Origin: Bacteroides sp.
GTDB lineage: Bacteria; Bacteroidota; Bacteroidia; Bacteroidales; UBA7960
Assembly: GCA_036351255.1 (NCBI GenBank)
Contig: JAZBOS010000109.1
Span: 1 to 64,000 of the forward strand
Length of the DNA stretch: 64,000 nucleotides
Reading direction: 5' to 3'
Positions 52,483-61,032 of the stretch are shown piece after piece (the first letter of the stretch is position 1; each line of letters starts with the position of its first letter). The position numbers were made by a program, and so were the translations under genes. A model generated the notes under the pieces. It made no database searches and was not told where the DNA came from. It saw only the letters and a program-made list of their open reading frames with translations.

Positions 52483-53619
52483 TTAATTACGATGCAGGAT
52501 CCAGGCGTTGGGGTTGACCTCCTGTTGTACCCTGGGCAAAAGGGTTTCAGCTTGTGTCAGGTCGGTGAAGAAGGCGTAGCAAACCCGGTGGTAGCCCGTG
52601 TTGGTGGTCATAAATATCTGTGCCTGGCTGGCGCCTTTTCCCTGAAGTTCGTTGACCAGCTGGTTGGCTTGTGCTTCATCTTGGAAGGCTCCCACAACGA
52701 TGAAATAGGTTTTTTGTCCGGGCGTAGGTTTTGCAGGGGCCTGCGCAGCGGCGGGCGCTGCGGTCGGCTGAGCCGCAGCCGGGGTTTCTTCGGGGGTCAC
52801 CTCTTCAGCAGCAGGCGTTTCGGTGTCAGTTTCACTAACGGCAGCAGGGGCGGCCTGTTCAGTCTGTGCTTTCGGGGCCGGGGCCTTGCTCCGCTTGCCA
52901 AAAATAAAGTTCCAGTTAAAAGCCAGGATGATGATGACGACCAGGAAGGGGATGATGACCCAAGCCAGCCACTTGACGGCTTTGGGCAGATCCTGCCTGA
53001 CAGGTTCGGGGCTGGCAGGATAGGCTGCAGCAGGTTCTTCCTCCCTTGATACGGGTTCCTCCACAGGTTTGGCAACAGGTTCTGCTATAGGTTCTTCCTT
53101 TACTTCTTCGGGCTCGGCTTCTTCGGGAGCAGCTTCGGCAGGGGCTTCGGCTTCCGGTATTTCTTCAGGCACAACCACGGGTGTAACCACCGGTGGCACA
53201 GTGGCCTTGGGCGGTTCGCTTATAGTATCAAGGCCAGCAGTATCTGCCAGGTAATTGATGCCCAAGTCAGGATCAAACGACAGATTGCCATCGGCATCAT
53301 TGCTGAAAATACCCAGGCGGTCGAGCTGTACCTTTTGTCCCGACGACAGGGTTTCCTTGATCTCGCGGACAAAATTATCCACGTAATCCTTCACCTCGTT
53401 CAAATCCTTGAGTTCCTTGCCGGCGATATGGGCAATCAGCGGAGTCTCGCCTTCCTTTTTTTCGGCGTTGAAGGTAATTACCTTTTTGGGCGATTCAATT
53501 TTCTTCTCTTCCGGAATGAAACGGGCCGGAATGTATTTGGTTGAGAATTCCCCAAATCCCGGGAGTAAGACATATTCTTGATCAAAAAGCAGTTCGCTGA
53601 TGTAGGTTCCGATTTTCAT
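52483..53619 (-). CDS. HU-CCDC81-like and SPOR-domain membrane protein
   Basis: A 378-residue protein. Residues 1-125 are a pair of CCDC81-like HU domains (YISELLFDQEYVLLPGFGEF, then DNFVREIKETLSSGQKVQLDRLGIF). Residues 130-215 form a Pro/Glu/Ala-rich linker, residues about 217-239 one membrane segment, 245-300 a second Ala/Pro linker, and the last 75 residues (QKTYFIVVGAFQDEAQANQLVNEL to NPNAWILHRN) a SPOR domain that binds denuded septal glycan. The HU-like part would be cytoplasmic and the SPOR part periplasmic, so it may link the nucleoid or another cytoplasmic partner to the division septum (inference). Confidence 0.88.
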   Translation of the reverse strand: MKIGTYISELLFDQEYVLLPGFGEFSTKYIPARFIPEEKKIESPKKVITFNAEKKEGETPLIAHIAGKELKDLNEVKDYVDNFVREIKETLSSGQKVQLDRLGIFSNDADGNLSFDPDLGINYLADTAGLDTISEPPKATVPPVVTPVVVPEEIPEAEAPAEAAPEEAEPEEVKEEPIAEPVAKPVEEPVSREEEPAAAYPASPEPVRQDLPKAVKWLAWVIIPFLVVIIILAFNWNFIFGKRSKAPAPKAQTEQAAPAAVSETDTETPAAEEVTPEETPAAAQPTAAPAAAQAPAKPTPGQKTYFIVVGAFQDEAQANQLVNELQGKGASQAQIFMTTNTGYHRVCYAFFTDLTQAETLLPRVQQEVNPNAWILHRN

Positions 53620-53809
53620 AGGTGTAATTTTTTTCCAGAAGATCTGCGTTTATTGTTTGAATTCATAAGCCTTGCCTGAGCCTCTTTGAGTCCTGTAAAT
53701 TAATACATTGAGGAAACACGCCGGCACCATTTAACAGGTCTAAATTAAGAAAAACTATTTACAATATGTAGATTCTACGCAAAAAAGCGGGCAAAGTTAC
53801 CCGGGTATT

Positions 53810-54562
53810 TTACAGCCACTGCGGCGGAATGCTTTCCAGGTCCTCCGGGGTGTCTATTCCGGGAGAAGCAAGGTCGGTTTCCATCACTTTGATGGGGAAG
53901 CCGTGTTGCAGCCATCGCAGTTGTTCGAGCGATTCGGCTTTTTCGAGTTCTCCGAAGGGCAGGCTGGCCAGTTTTTTCAGCACGCCCAGACGGTAGCCAT
54001 ACAGCCCTATATGCCTGAAGAAACGGTGGTGATTCAGCCACTCGTCGAGCTCTGCTCCCCGAATGAAGGGGATGGCCCAGCGACTGAAATACAGCGCCCG
54101 GAAGTTACGGTCGAAGACCACCTTGACGATGTTGGGGTTGAACAAATCGTCGGACTGGTTGATACGCTTCACCAGGGTGCCGATGAGGGTTTCAGGGTCG
54201 GAGAAGAGGGATGCAAGCAGTTCGATCTGCTCGGGCTGGATAAAAGGTTCATCGCCCTGGATATTGATCACCACATCGCCGTCGCCGATCTCCTGTTCGC
54301 CCGAAATAAGGGAAGTGGCTTCCAGGCAGCGGTCGGTGCCACTGCGGTGATTGCTGGCTGTCATTACCGCTTCACCAAATTGGAGCACGTGGTTCAGGAT
54401 GCGCTCATCATCGGTGGCCACCACGACTTTATCGAACTGTTTGCACTGGATGGCCTGTTCATAGACCCTGCGGATCATCGACTTGTTGCCGATCATTGCC
54501 AGGGGCTTGCCCGGGAAGCGCGTGGAGGCGTAACGGGCCGGAATGATGCCGATGTATTTCAT
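53810..54562 (-). CDS. kdsB: CMP-KDO synthetase
   Basis: 3-Deoxy-manno-octulosonate cytidylyltransferase, activating KDO with CTP for lipid A core assembly in the cytoplasm. ARYASTRFPGKPLA (residues 8-21), NHRSGTDRCLEA and NIQGDEPFI are family motifs; 250 residues is standard. It lies 11 bp downstream of the deoxynucleoside kinase gene. It shows that the organism makes KDO-containing lipopolysaccharide. The 190-bp gap after it has no recognisable feature. Confidence 0.96.
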   Translation of the reverse strand: MKYIGIIPARYASTRFPGKPLAMIGNKSMIRRVYEQAIQCKQFDKVVVATDDERILNHVLQFGEAVMTASNHRSGTDRCLEATSLISGEQEIGDGDVVINIQGDEPFIQPEQIELLASLFSDPETLIGTLVKRINQSDDLFNPNIVKVVFDRNFRALYFSRWAIPFIRGAELDEWLNHHRFFRHIGLYGYRLGVLKKLASLPFGELEKAESLEQLRWLQHGFPIKVMETDLASPGIDTPEDLESIPPQWL

Positions 54563-54573
54563 TCAGGTTTGGC

Positions 54574-55188
54574 TTAGAAAAGACCGTGGATCTCAGCGTC
54601 GATGCGCTGGATGATATGCCCCAGGTCATCGGGGTTTTCGCTGAACTTGATGGTGTCGACATTCACGACGAGCAGCTTGCCCAGGTCGTAGGTGGCGATC
54701 CAGTCCTCATAGAGGTCGTTAAGGCGTTTGAGGTAATCGAGGCGGATGGAACTTTCGTATTCCCTGCCTCTTTTCTGGATCTGACTCACCAGGGTTCCCA
54801 CCCCGGCCTTGAGGTAAATGAGCAGGTCGGGGGGCTTGATGAAGGAACTCATCAGCTCGAACAGGCTTTTGTAATTCTCGAAGTCGCGCGACGACATCAG
54901 GCCCATGGCGTGAAGGTTGGGGGCGAAGATCCGGGCGTCTTCGTATATGGTACGGTCCTGGATGACCGTTTTGTCGCCACCCCGTATCTCTACGATTTGC
55001 CGGAAACGGCTGTTGAGGAAATAGATCTGCAAGTTGAACGACCACCGCTGCATATCCTCATAGAAGTTATTCAGGTAAGGGTTGGTGTCCACATCTTCGT
55101 AGTGGGCTTCCCAGCCGTAGTGCTTCGAAAGCAATCCGGCCAAAGTGGTCTTCCCTGATCCGATGTTTCCGGCAATGGCAATGTGCAT
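54574..55188 (-). CDS. Deoxynucleoside kinase
   Basis: A 204-residue kinase of the dCK/dGK (deoxyadenosine/deoxyguanosine kinase) family for nucleoside salvage. Walker A is GNIGSGKTT (residues 7-15), the substrate region EDVDTNPYLNNFYEDMQRW, and the ERS/DRS-like motif is QDRTIYEDA (about 95-103); the lid Arg/Lys-rich stretch QKRGREYES is present. The exact nucleoside is not decidable from sequence. 26 bp after the unknown exported protein, 11 bp before kdsB. Confidence 0.9.
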   Translation of the reverse strand: MHIAIAGNIGSGKTTLAGLLSKHYGWEAHYEDVDTNPYLNNFYEDMQRWSFNLQIYFLNSRFRQIVEIRGGDKTVIQDRTIYEDARIFAPNLHAMGLMSSRDFENYKSLFELMSSFIKPPDLLIYLKAGVGTLVSQIQKRGREYESSIRLDYLKRLNDLYEDWIATYDLGKLLVVNVDTIKFSENPDDLGHIIQRIDAEIHGLF

Positions 55189-55214
55189 AATATACTATTT
55201 TCTGAGGTTAAACA

Positions 55215-56039
55215 CTAAAACAGCCTGCCGGCTGCCCTGAATATTTTTATTTCATGGTCGGTCTGAATGAAAACTTTCCGGCCCATAAGTAAGCCTGAAC
55301 GGATTCGTGTTTCAGGTAACAAAAATAATCTTTCCTCCTGAAGCACAAAATCAAAAACCACCATTTCTTTTTCAGAAAACCAGATGAGCTGATTTCCCAT
55401 CACCTGAAAACGTTCAACGCCCCGGAGGGGCATGAGGGAGAGGAAATTGCCAAAGGCGTCGAAAACGGCTATGCCCTGGTCGGGCTGGCTGACATAGACC
55501 TTTCCCTCGCTTTCCGTCATAAACACCGGAGATTGAAAACTCGGGAGGATCTCAAAAAATGGCAGGCTTTGAGCTTCGGGGCGCAAGGCCTGGCTGAATC
55601 GCCGAAGGCGGCCGCTTTGGGGCATAAAGACCCAGAAACCGCCTTGGGCAGAGCTGCAAATGATTTTAGGAAGTTCCTGTGAAAGGACCGGGCCGGATTC
55701 TGGATGGGGCTTTTCAGCCAGGTTGCGATCGAGCCACAGGACTTGCTGAAAGTCGGGGTGAAACACAAGGATGTTGAGGGGGTCGGTGGCATCGATGCTT
55801 TGGATGCGTCCGTAGCCTGGGTTTGAATAATGCCATTGTTCGGTTCTTGCCGCGTTGTATTTGGTCATTCCATCGTGGGTGGCGCAATACAGGTTGCCAA
55901 TGGGGTCGACGGTAAAGAAATGGCAGGAGATAGAAAGCGTGTCTTCCGGAGTGAATATCGGCTGTGCTTTCGTTCCTGAGTTAAGGAGCGTAAGAAAACC
56001 CAGGAAAAGGGTACTCAGAAATAAGGGAAGATGCTTCAC
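55215..56039 (-). CDS. Exported protein, possible beta-propeller
   Basis: A 274-residue protein with a signal peptide (to about SGTKAQ, residue 26). The body has repeated strands of the type FTVDPIGNLYCATHDGMTKYN, KIICSSAQGGFWVFMPQSGRLRRFS and FMTESEGKVYVSQPDQGIAVFDAFG, spaced about 40-50 residues, suggestive of a partial WD-like or NHL-like propeller. No catalytic residues are apparent. Its start overlaps the stop of the GH3-like gene by 4 bp. Function unknown. Confidence 0.65.
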   Translation of the reverse strand: MKHLPLFLSTLFLGFLTLLNSGTKAQPIFTPEDTLSISCHFFTVDPIGNLYCATHDGMTKYNAARTEQWHYSNPGYGRIQSIDATDPLNILVFHPDFQQVLWLDRNLAEKPHPESGPVLSQELPKIICSSAQGGFWVFMPQSGRLRRFSQALRPEAQSLPFFEILPSFQSPVFMTESEGKVYVSQPDQGIAVFDAFGNFLSLMPLRGVERFQVMGNQLIWFSEKEMVVFDFVLQEERLFLLPETRIRSGLLMGRKVFIQTDHEIKIFRAAGRLF

Positions 56040-57550
56040 TCCTGAATGAATTTTAGGATCTCGTCCACATATTTGCGTTCGTTGTAGAGACGGGGCACCT
56101 TGTTTTGCCCGCCCATCTTACCCTTCGATTTCAGCCAGCGAAAGAAGGTTTCATGGGGCACCTTGTGCACCATCGGGATCTTGAGCATCAGGTCGGCGCT
56201 TCGCTTGGCCTCGTAGTCAGAGTTGAGGCTTTGCAGCTCCTTGTCTAGTACGTGGGTAAACTTGTCCAGGTCATCGGGCTCCACCTCAAACTCAATAAGG
56301 TATTCGTGGGCCGCGGTGCCCTCGTCACTCAGGTAAATGGGTGCTGCGGTGTATTCGGTAATGATGGCTCCGGTGGCCTTGCAGGCGGCTTCGAGGGCTT
56401 TGTCGGTATTGTCGACAATCACCTCTTCGCCGAAAGCATTGATGAAGTTTTTTGTGCGTCCACTGATGCGGATCCGGTAGGGCGATAAACTGGTAAAGCG
56501 GATGGTGTCCCCAATCAGGTAACGCCACAAACCCCCGTTGGTGGTGATGACCAGGGCATAATTGGTCTGGGTATCCACTTGTTCAAGTGTCAGTACCTTT
56601 GGATCGGATTTGCCCAACTCGTCCATGGGGATGAATTCGTAGAAGATGCCGTAGTCGAGCATTAGCAGCATTTCGTTGGAGCAAGCCTTGTCCTGTATGC
56701 CAAAAAAGCCCTCAGAGGCATTGTAGGTTTCAAGATAATACATCCGTTTTGAGGGGATTAGCTTTTCAAATTGTTCGCGGTAGGGGATGAAGCTGACGCC
56801 TCCGTGGTTGAACAACTCAAGGTTGGGCCATATTTCGAGGATGTTGTTGCGGCCGGTGATTTCAAGGATCCTTTTCAGCAACACCAGGTTCCACGAGGGC
56901 ACCCCGCTGATGCTGGTGACGTTCTCCTTGATGGTGGCGTTGGCGATTTTGTCGAGTTTGATCTCCCAGTCATCGAGCAAGGCTAAAGAGAGGTCAGGGG
57001 TTCGGAAGAATTCACCCCAGAAGGGGAAGTTCTGCAACAGGATGGCCGAGAGATCGCCAAAATAGGCTCGGTTATTGAACTCGCTGACCTTGTGGCTGCC
57101 GCCCAGCACCAGGCCTTTGCCGTTGAACACCTGGTTCTGCGGACGGTTCTGACAATAGAGGGCCATCACGTCTCTGCCCCCTTTCATATGGCAATCCTCG
57201 AGGGACTCATCGCTTACGGGGATGAATTTGCTCTTGTCGCTGGTGGTGCCGCTCGATTTGGCAAACCAACGGATCTCGCTAGGCCAGATCAGGTTGTTCT
57301 CGCCCTTGCGCAGACGCTCAATAAAGGGTTTGACCCCCTCATAGTCCTGAATGGGCACACGCGATTTGAAATCCTGATAATTGCGGATGCTCGCGTAATC
57401 ATAATTGCGTCCCCATTCGGTATCTTCAGAAAAGGTGACGAGTTTCATGAGCTGATCTTCCTGGACATCGTAAGGATAATCCATGAAGTATTCAATCTGC
57501 GGGATTCTTTTTTTCAGGTACCAGGAAATGACGGTGTTTAAAAAGGGCAT
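56036..57550 (-). CDS. GH3-family acyl-acid amido synthetase-like protein
   Basis: A 504-residue adenylating enzyme related to plant GH3 auxin-conjugating synthetases, of the ANL fold. The phosphate loop FAKSSGTTSDKSKFIPVS (about 96-113), YLETYNASEGFFGIQD, and TTNGGLWRYLIGDTIRF are clear GH3 motifs. Plant enzymes link amino acids to carboxylic hormones; the bacterial substrate is unknown. First gene of a four-gene unit with an exported unknown, a deoxynucleoside kinase and kdsB. A promoter -7 box lies 33 bp upstream. Confidence 0.88.
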   Translation of the reverse strand: MPFLNTVISWYLKKRIPQIEYFMDYPYDVQEDQLMKLVTFSEDTEWGRNYDYASIRNYQDFKSRVPIQDYEGVKPFIERLRKGENNLIWPSEIRWFAKSSGTTSDKSKFIPVSDESLEDCHMKGGRDVMALYCQNRPQNQVFNGKGLVLGGSHKVSEFNNRAYFGDLSAILLQNFPFWGEFFRTPDLSLALLDDWEIKLDKIANATIKENVTSISGVPSWNLVLLKRILEITGRNNILEIWPNLELFNHGGVSFIPYREQFEKLIPSKRMYYLETYNASEGFFGIQDKACSNEMLLMLDYGIFYEFIPMDELGKSDPKVLTLEQVDTQTNYALVITTNGGLWRYLIGDTIRFTSLSPYRIRISGRTKNFINAFGEEVIVDNTDKALEAACKATGAIITEYTAAPIYLSDEGTAAHEYLIEFEVEPDDLDKFTHVLDKELQSLNSDYEAKRSADLMLKIPMVHKVPHETFFRWLKSKGKMGGQNKVPRLYNERKYVDEILKFIQE

Positions 57551-57582
57551 GGGATTCGATTTCTTTAATGGAGGCTAACGTG

Positions 57583-57590
57583 CAAAAATA
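57583..57590 (-). promoter_or_regulatory. Promoter -7 box for the GH3-kdsB operon
   Basis: TATTTTTG on the minus strand, an exact TAnnTTTG match 33 bp before the GH3-like start codon. The -33 element is not evident at the usual spacing. Confidence 0.45.
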
Positions 57591-57684
57591 CGGATTTAGG
57601 ACAAAACTTTTGAGGGACAGTCTTTTTTACCGGATATTTTGTTTTCTGGCGTATTCATATTGCAAGCATTCGGGGTAAAAGTTT

Positions 57685-57692
57685 TATATTTG
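57685..57692 (+). promoter_or_regulatory. Promoter -7 box for ppk2
   Basis: TATATTTG, an exact TAnnTTTG match 24 bp before the start codon at 57716. It is divergent from the GH3 promoter in a 165-bp region. Confidence 0.5.
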
Positions 57693-57715
57693 ATCGGCAA
57701 CAACAAATTTCATTA

Positions 57716-58606
57716 ATGAAAGTCCCTATGGATTATAATAATGAATTTTTCTTTGATCCATCCAGGTCTTTAAAGGATTATCCAACGGATTTTAAGGGTC
57801 CTTATGAAAGGAAAAAGGAAGCGCGGGAGGATTTTGAAAAAGGCCTTGAGCGCTTGCGGGCATTGCAGGATAAGCTTTATGCCCATAACCGGCACGGGGT
57901 GCTGATCATTTTACAGGCCCTGGATGCTGCAGGAAAGGATGGCACCATCAAGCACGTGATGAGCGGGGTAAATCCCCAGGGATGCCAGGTGAAAAGCTTC
58001 AAGACGCCATCGGGCGAAGAACTTGACCACGACTTTATGTGGCGTTGCTTCAAGGCATTGCCAGAAAGGGGTAACATCGGCATCTTCAACCGTTCGTATT
58101 ATGAGGAAGTGCTTGCCGTAAGGGTGCATCCAGAGTTTTTGCTGCAGCAAAATCTTCCGGGCCTGGAAAGTGTCGATCAGGCTGACCAGGCCTTTTGGGA
58201 AACACGATTTAAAGATATCTCCAATTTCGAAAGGTATTTCTCGAACAATGGCTTCCTGGTGCTGAAGTTTTTCCTACATGTGTCGCGTAAGGAACAGAAG
58301 GAGCGATTCCTCGACCGCATCAATGAGCCTGCAAAAAACTGGAAGTTTACGATGGGCGATGTGTCCGAGCGACAATATTTTGAAAAGTACCTGGAGGCTT
58401 TTGAAGACATGCTGAAACATACCAGCAAGGATTTTGCCCCCTGGTATGTGATCCCGGCCGACAGGAAATGGTTTATGCGTCTGGCTGTTTGTGAAATCCT
58501 CGTGAATCACCTGGAAAAACTCGACCTGAAATACCCGGATGCAGGTCCGGACCATCTGAAGGACATTGAAAAGGCCCGTGTCATTTTGGAAAACGAAAAC
58601 AAGTAA
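57716..58606 (+). CDS. Polyphosphate kinase 2 family protein
   Basis: A 296-residue cytoplasmic single-domain PPK2 enzyme that uses polyphosphate to phosphorylate nucleotides. Walker A is DAAGKDGTIK (D70-K79), the Walker B region is FNRSYYEEVLAVRVHPE (from F124), and the lid has Arg/Lys-rich KEQKERFLDRI. NRSxYEEVLxVRVH resembles class III PPK2 (both AMP and ADP phosphorylated), though class assignment needs a tree. Next on the strand, after 48 bp, is a sensor kinase. Confidence 0.92.
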   Translation: MKVPMDYNNEFFFDPSRSLKDYPTDFKGPYERKKEAREDFEKGLERLRALQDKLYAHNRHGVLIILQALDAAGKDGTIKHVMSGVNPQGCQVKSFKTPSGEELDHDFMWRCFKALPERGNIGIFNRSYYEEVLAVRVHPEFLLQQNLPGLESVDQADQAFWETRFKDISNFERYFSNNGFLVLKFFLHVSRKEQKERFLDRINEPAKNWKFTMGDVSERQYFEKYLEAFEDMLKHTSKDFAPWYVIPADRKWFMRLAVCEILVNHLEKLDLKYPDAGPDHLKDIEKARVILENENK

Positions 58607-58654
58607 ATACTAAGCCCTGTTGACTATCGTTTTAATTTAATACACCAGCAATCC

Positions 58655-60196
58655 TTGAAGTTTTTAAAGCGCATAGCCGGTTTTGAGGTTTATTCCAGTA
58701 AGCAGCGGTGGAAGTTGTTCCTGCTCGTATTTGCCGCGGCCATTGTGGGTGTATCCCTTTACTATACCGATGTGCTAGTGAGAAAGATTGCCGAGGATGA
58801 GCGGCAAAAGGTGGTGCTGTGGGCAGATGCGGTAGAGCGGAGGGCGAACCTGGTGAGCTACACAGAGGAATTTTTCGGGAAGATCCAGGCTGAAGAACGC
58901 AAGCGGGTGGAGCTGTGGAACATGGCCAACCAGCGGATCATGGAGCTGCCCATTAATGCCAACATCGACAATCTTTACCTTGAGATCATCCAGTCGAATA
59001 CCAACATTCCGGTGCTGGTCACCGATCATCAGGGGAATGTGCTAAACTACCGGAATCTGGATCCCCGTTTCGGCAATCCAGAGGTGCTAACCGATGAACT
59101 GCGCGAGTATTTTTCTGTTTATCCACCCATTCCAATCACAGCTCACAACGTCCCCGGCATTGAAACACAATATCTTTTCTATCAGGACTCGCACGTGTTT
59201 ACCGAATTGCGCAGCCTGATGGAAGACCTGATCGACTCGTTCATATCGGAGATCGTAGTCAACTCGGCCAGTGTTCCTGTAATTATTGTTGACAGCACCA
59301 GTTCACGAATCATTGCAGCCGGAAATATTGAACAGCCGCCGGCCGAAGATACCCTTCGCGTGAATGAGGTCATTGAATCGCTTACCGGGAGGAACCCATC
59401 CATTACCATCCAGCTGCCGACCTATGGCACATGCCACGTCCACTATGCAAACTCATTCCTGCTTACCCAGTTGAGATATTATCCCTTAGCCCAATTCCTG
59501 ATCATTGGGATTTTTTTACTGGCGGCCTACATCCTTTTTAGCACGGCCCGCAATGCTGAGCAAAACCAGGTTTGGGTGGGGATGTCGAAGGAGACCGCAC
59601 ATCAGCTGGGCACACCACTTTCTTCCCTGGTGGGCTGGATTGAAATCCTTAAGATGAAGGGGGTGGATAAAGCCACCATCAAAGAGATCACAAAAGATGT
59701 AAAAAGACTGGAAAACATCACTGAAAGGTTTTCAAAGATTGGTTCCCCAGCTAAGCTGGTACCGGTGAATATTATTGACACCACCCGCGGGGCGGTGGAA
59801 TATATGAAAAACAGAACCTCAAAGAAGGTGGCTTTTAAAATCCTGTCTTCTGACAAGGAAGTTATGGTGCCGCTCAATACCAACCTGTATGAGTGGGTGA
59901 TTGAAAACATTTGCAAAAATGCAGTGGATGCTATGGATGGCGTGGGCAGCCTGACCATTGAGATTGAGGACCAGCCCAGAAATGTGGTGATTGATATCAC
60001 TGATACCGGTAAGGGTATTGTGGCATCGAAGCACAAAACGATCTTTAATCCCGGCTATACAAGCAAGCAAAGAGGCTGGGGCCTCGGGCTTTCACTGAGC
60101 AAGCGCATCATCGAAAACTATCACAAGGGCAAGTTGTTTGTGAAACGATCGGAGATCAATAAAGGCACTACCTTTCGCATTATTCTCAACAAATAG
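58655..60196 (+). CDS. Membrane sensor histidine kinase (TTG start)
   Basis: A 513-residue kinase with a first membrane segment at about 20-38, a periplasmic sensor region of about 240 residues, and a second membrane segment at 279-297. The H box SKETAHQLGTPLSSLVGWIE has H316 as phospho-acceptor; HATPase N (ENICKNAVDAM), G1 (DTGKGI) and G2 (GWGLGLSLSKRI) boxes follow. No cognate response regulator is adjacent. No ATG lies upstream in frame before the preceding gene, and the first inner ATG would remove the first membrane segment, so TTG at 58655 is taken as start. Confidence 0.9.
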   Translation: MKFLKRIAGFEVYSSKQRWKLFLLVFAAAIVGVSLYYTDVLVRKIAEDERQKVVLWADAVERRANLVSYTEEFFGKIQAEERKRVELWNMANQRIMELPINANIDNLYLEIIQSNTNIPVLVTDHQGNVLNYRNLDPRFGNPEVLTDELREYFSVYPPIPITAHNVPGIETQYLFYQDSHVFTELRSLMEDLIDSFISEIVVNSASVPVIIVDSTSSRIIAAGNIEQPPAEDTLRVNEVIESLTGRNPSITIQLPTYGTCHVHYANSFLLTQLRYYPLAQFLIIGIFLLAAYILFSTARNAEQNQVWVGMSKETAHQLGTPLSSLVGWIEILKMKGVDKATIKEITKDVKRLENITERFSKIGSPAKLVPVNIIDTTRGAVEYMKNRTSKKVAFKILSSDKEVMVPLNTNLYEWVIENICKNAVDAMDGVGSLTIEIEDQPRNVVIDITDTGKGIVASKHKTIFNPGYTSKQRGWGLGLSLSKRIIENYHKGKLFVKRSEINKGTTFRIILNK

Positions 60197-60262
60197 CTGA
60201 GAAAAGCAATTTTTCATGACAAAGGTTTCATGAGGCATGGTTTTTGTTTTTTTCAAAATGTG

Positions 60263-60282
60263 AAAACCTTCCAAGGTTTTTT
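60263..60282 (+). terminator. Weak terminator after the sensor kinase gene
   Basis: AAAACCTT / AAGGTTTT (60263-60270, 60273-60280) followed by two more T. The stem is AT-rich; it lies 66 bp past the stop. Confidence 0.35.
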
Positions 60283-60321
60283 GCCAGTATTTTCCCAATT
60301 TTGTGCATCAAAAACAAAGCC

Positions 60322-61032
60322 ATGAAACACAGGTTACCTCTCATTGTCTTGCTTGTCATTAGCTTTGCTACTTTAGGTTTCCATTATCTGAGCGTAGAAC
60401 GCATCATGATGGAGATGGAAAGCCAGAGCCTTCACCGGGGTAAGCGCGCAGATGTGCAGGCCAGTTTATTTTACCAGTCGCTTGATGGTCGTCTGGTTAC
60501 CCGTTACACCCAACCCGTTGAACAGGTGATGATTACCAACAACAAGGGTGAGCTGGCCATCTTCAACGAACAGGACTATACCGTTTACCGGACCCAAAGT
60601 CTGGAGTACAGCTCGGAAAACAACCTTATTTATTTCTTTCTCCAGGGAAAAACCAGTGACCTGGGCTTGCAGCAAATGGGGTTTCAGCTGATGGATACCC
60701 GCTTTGAGGATGGGATGGTGGTCACGCAGTGGTTTCCTCCTTCAGGCCTGTACCATCTATTCAGCCAGATCGAACTGGTGCACGAAAACTACCTGCCCAT
60801 CTATACCGGATATTACGATACAGACAAAAAACTGGTGAAGAAAGTGTATTATACCGATTACCGGCAGTTTCCCGAGATCACTCTGCCGATGACCATTACC
60901 GAGTTTAATTACCTGCCCGGTGGCGATTCCATTGTTAATCGCGTGAAGTTCTCTGAGGTGCAGATCAACCAGCGCGCCGTGAGCCCTTGGTTTAACTTTT
61001 CCATACCCCATGATGCAAAGATCCTTGAATAA
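60322..61032 (+). CDS. Periplasmic LolA-like protein of unknown function
   Basis: A 236-residue protein with a single N-terminal signal or anchor (LPLIVLLVISFATLGFHYL). The rest is beta-rich: RADVQASLFYQSLDGRLVTRY, PVEQVMITNNKGELAIFNEQ, RFEDGMVVTQWFPPSGL, ITLPMTITEFNYLPGGD, much like the half-barrel LolA/LppX-like lipoprotein-carrier fold. That is a fold-level impression only. The Met at 60322 starts the hydrophobic segment; the upstream Met at 60244 is not supported. Its last 23 bp overlap the YidD-domain gene, the first of a chain of five overlapping genes. Confidence 0.65.
   Translation: MKHRLPLIVLLVISFATLGFHYLSVERIMMEMESQSLHRGKRADVQASLFYQSLDGRLVTRYTQPVEQVMITNNKGELAIFNEQDYTVYRTQSLEYSSENNLIYFFLQGKTSDLGLQQMGFQLMDTRFEDGMVVTQWFPPSGLYHLFSQIELVHENYLPIYTGYYDTDKKLVKKVYYTDYRQFPEITLPMTITEFNYLPGGDSIVNRVKFSEVQINQRAVSPWFNFSIPHDAKILE

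Noticed and set aside
52492..53049. 185-residue plus-strand open frame antisense to the HU/SPOR gene
   Set aside because: Gly/Arg/Ser-rich shadow of the Ala/Pro/Glu linker codons; no independent support.
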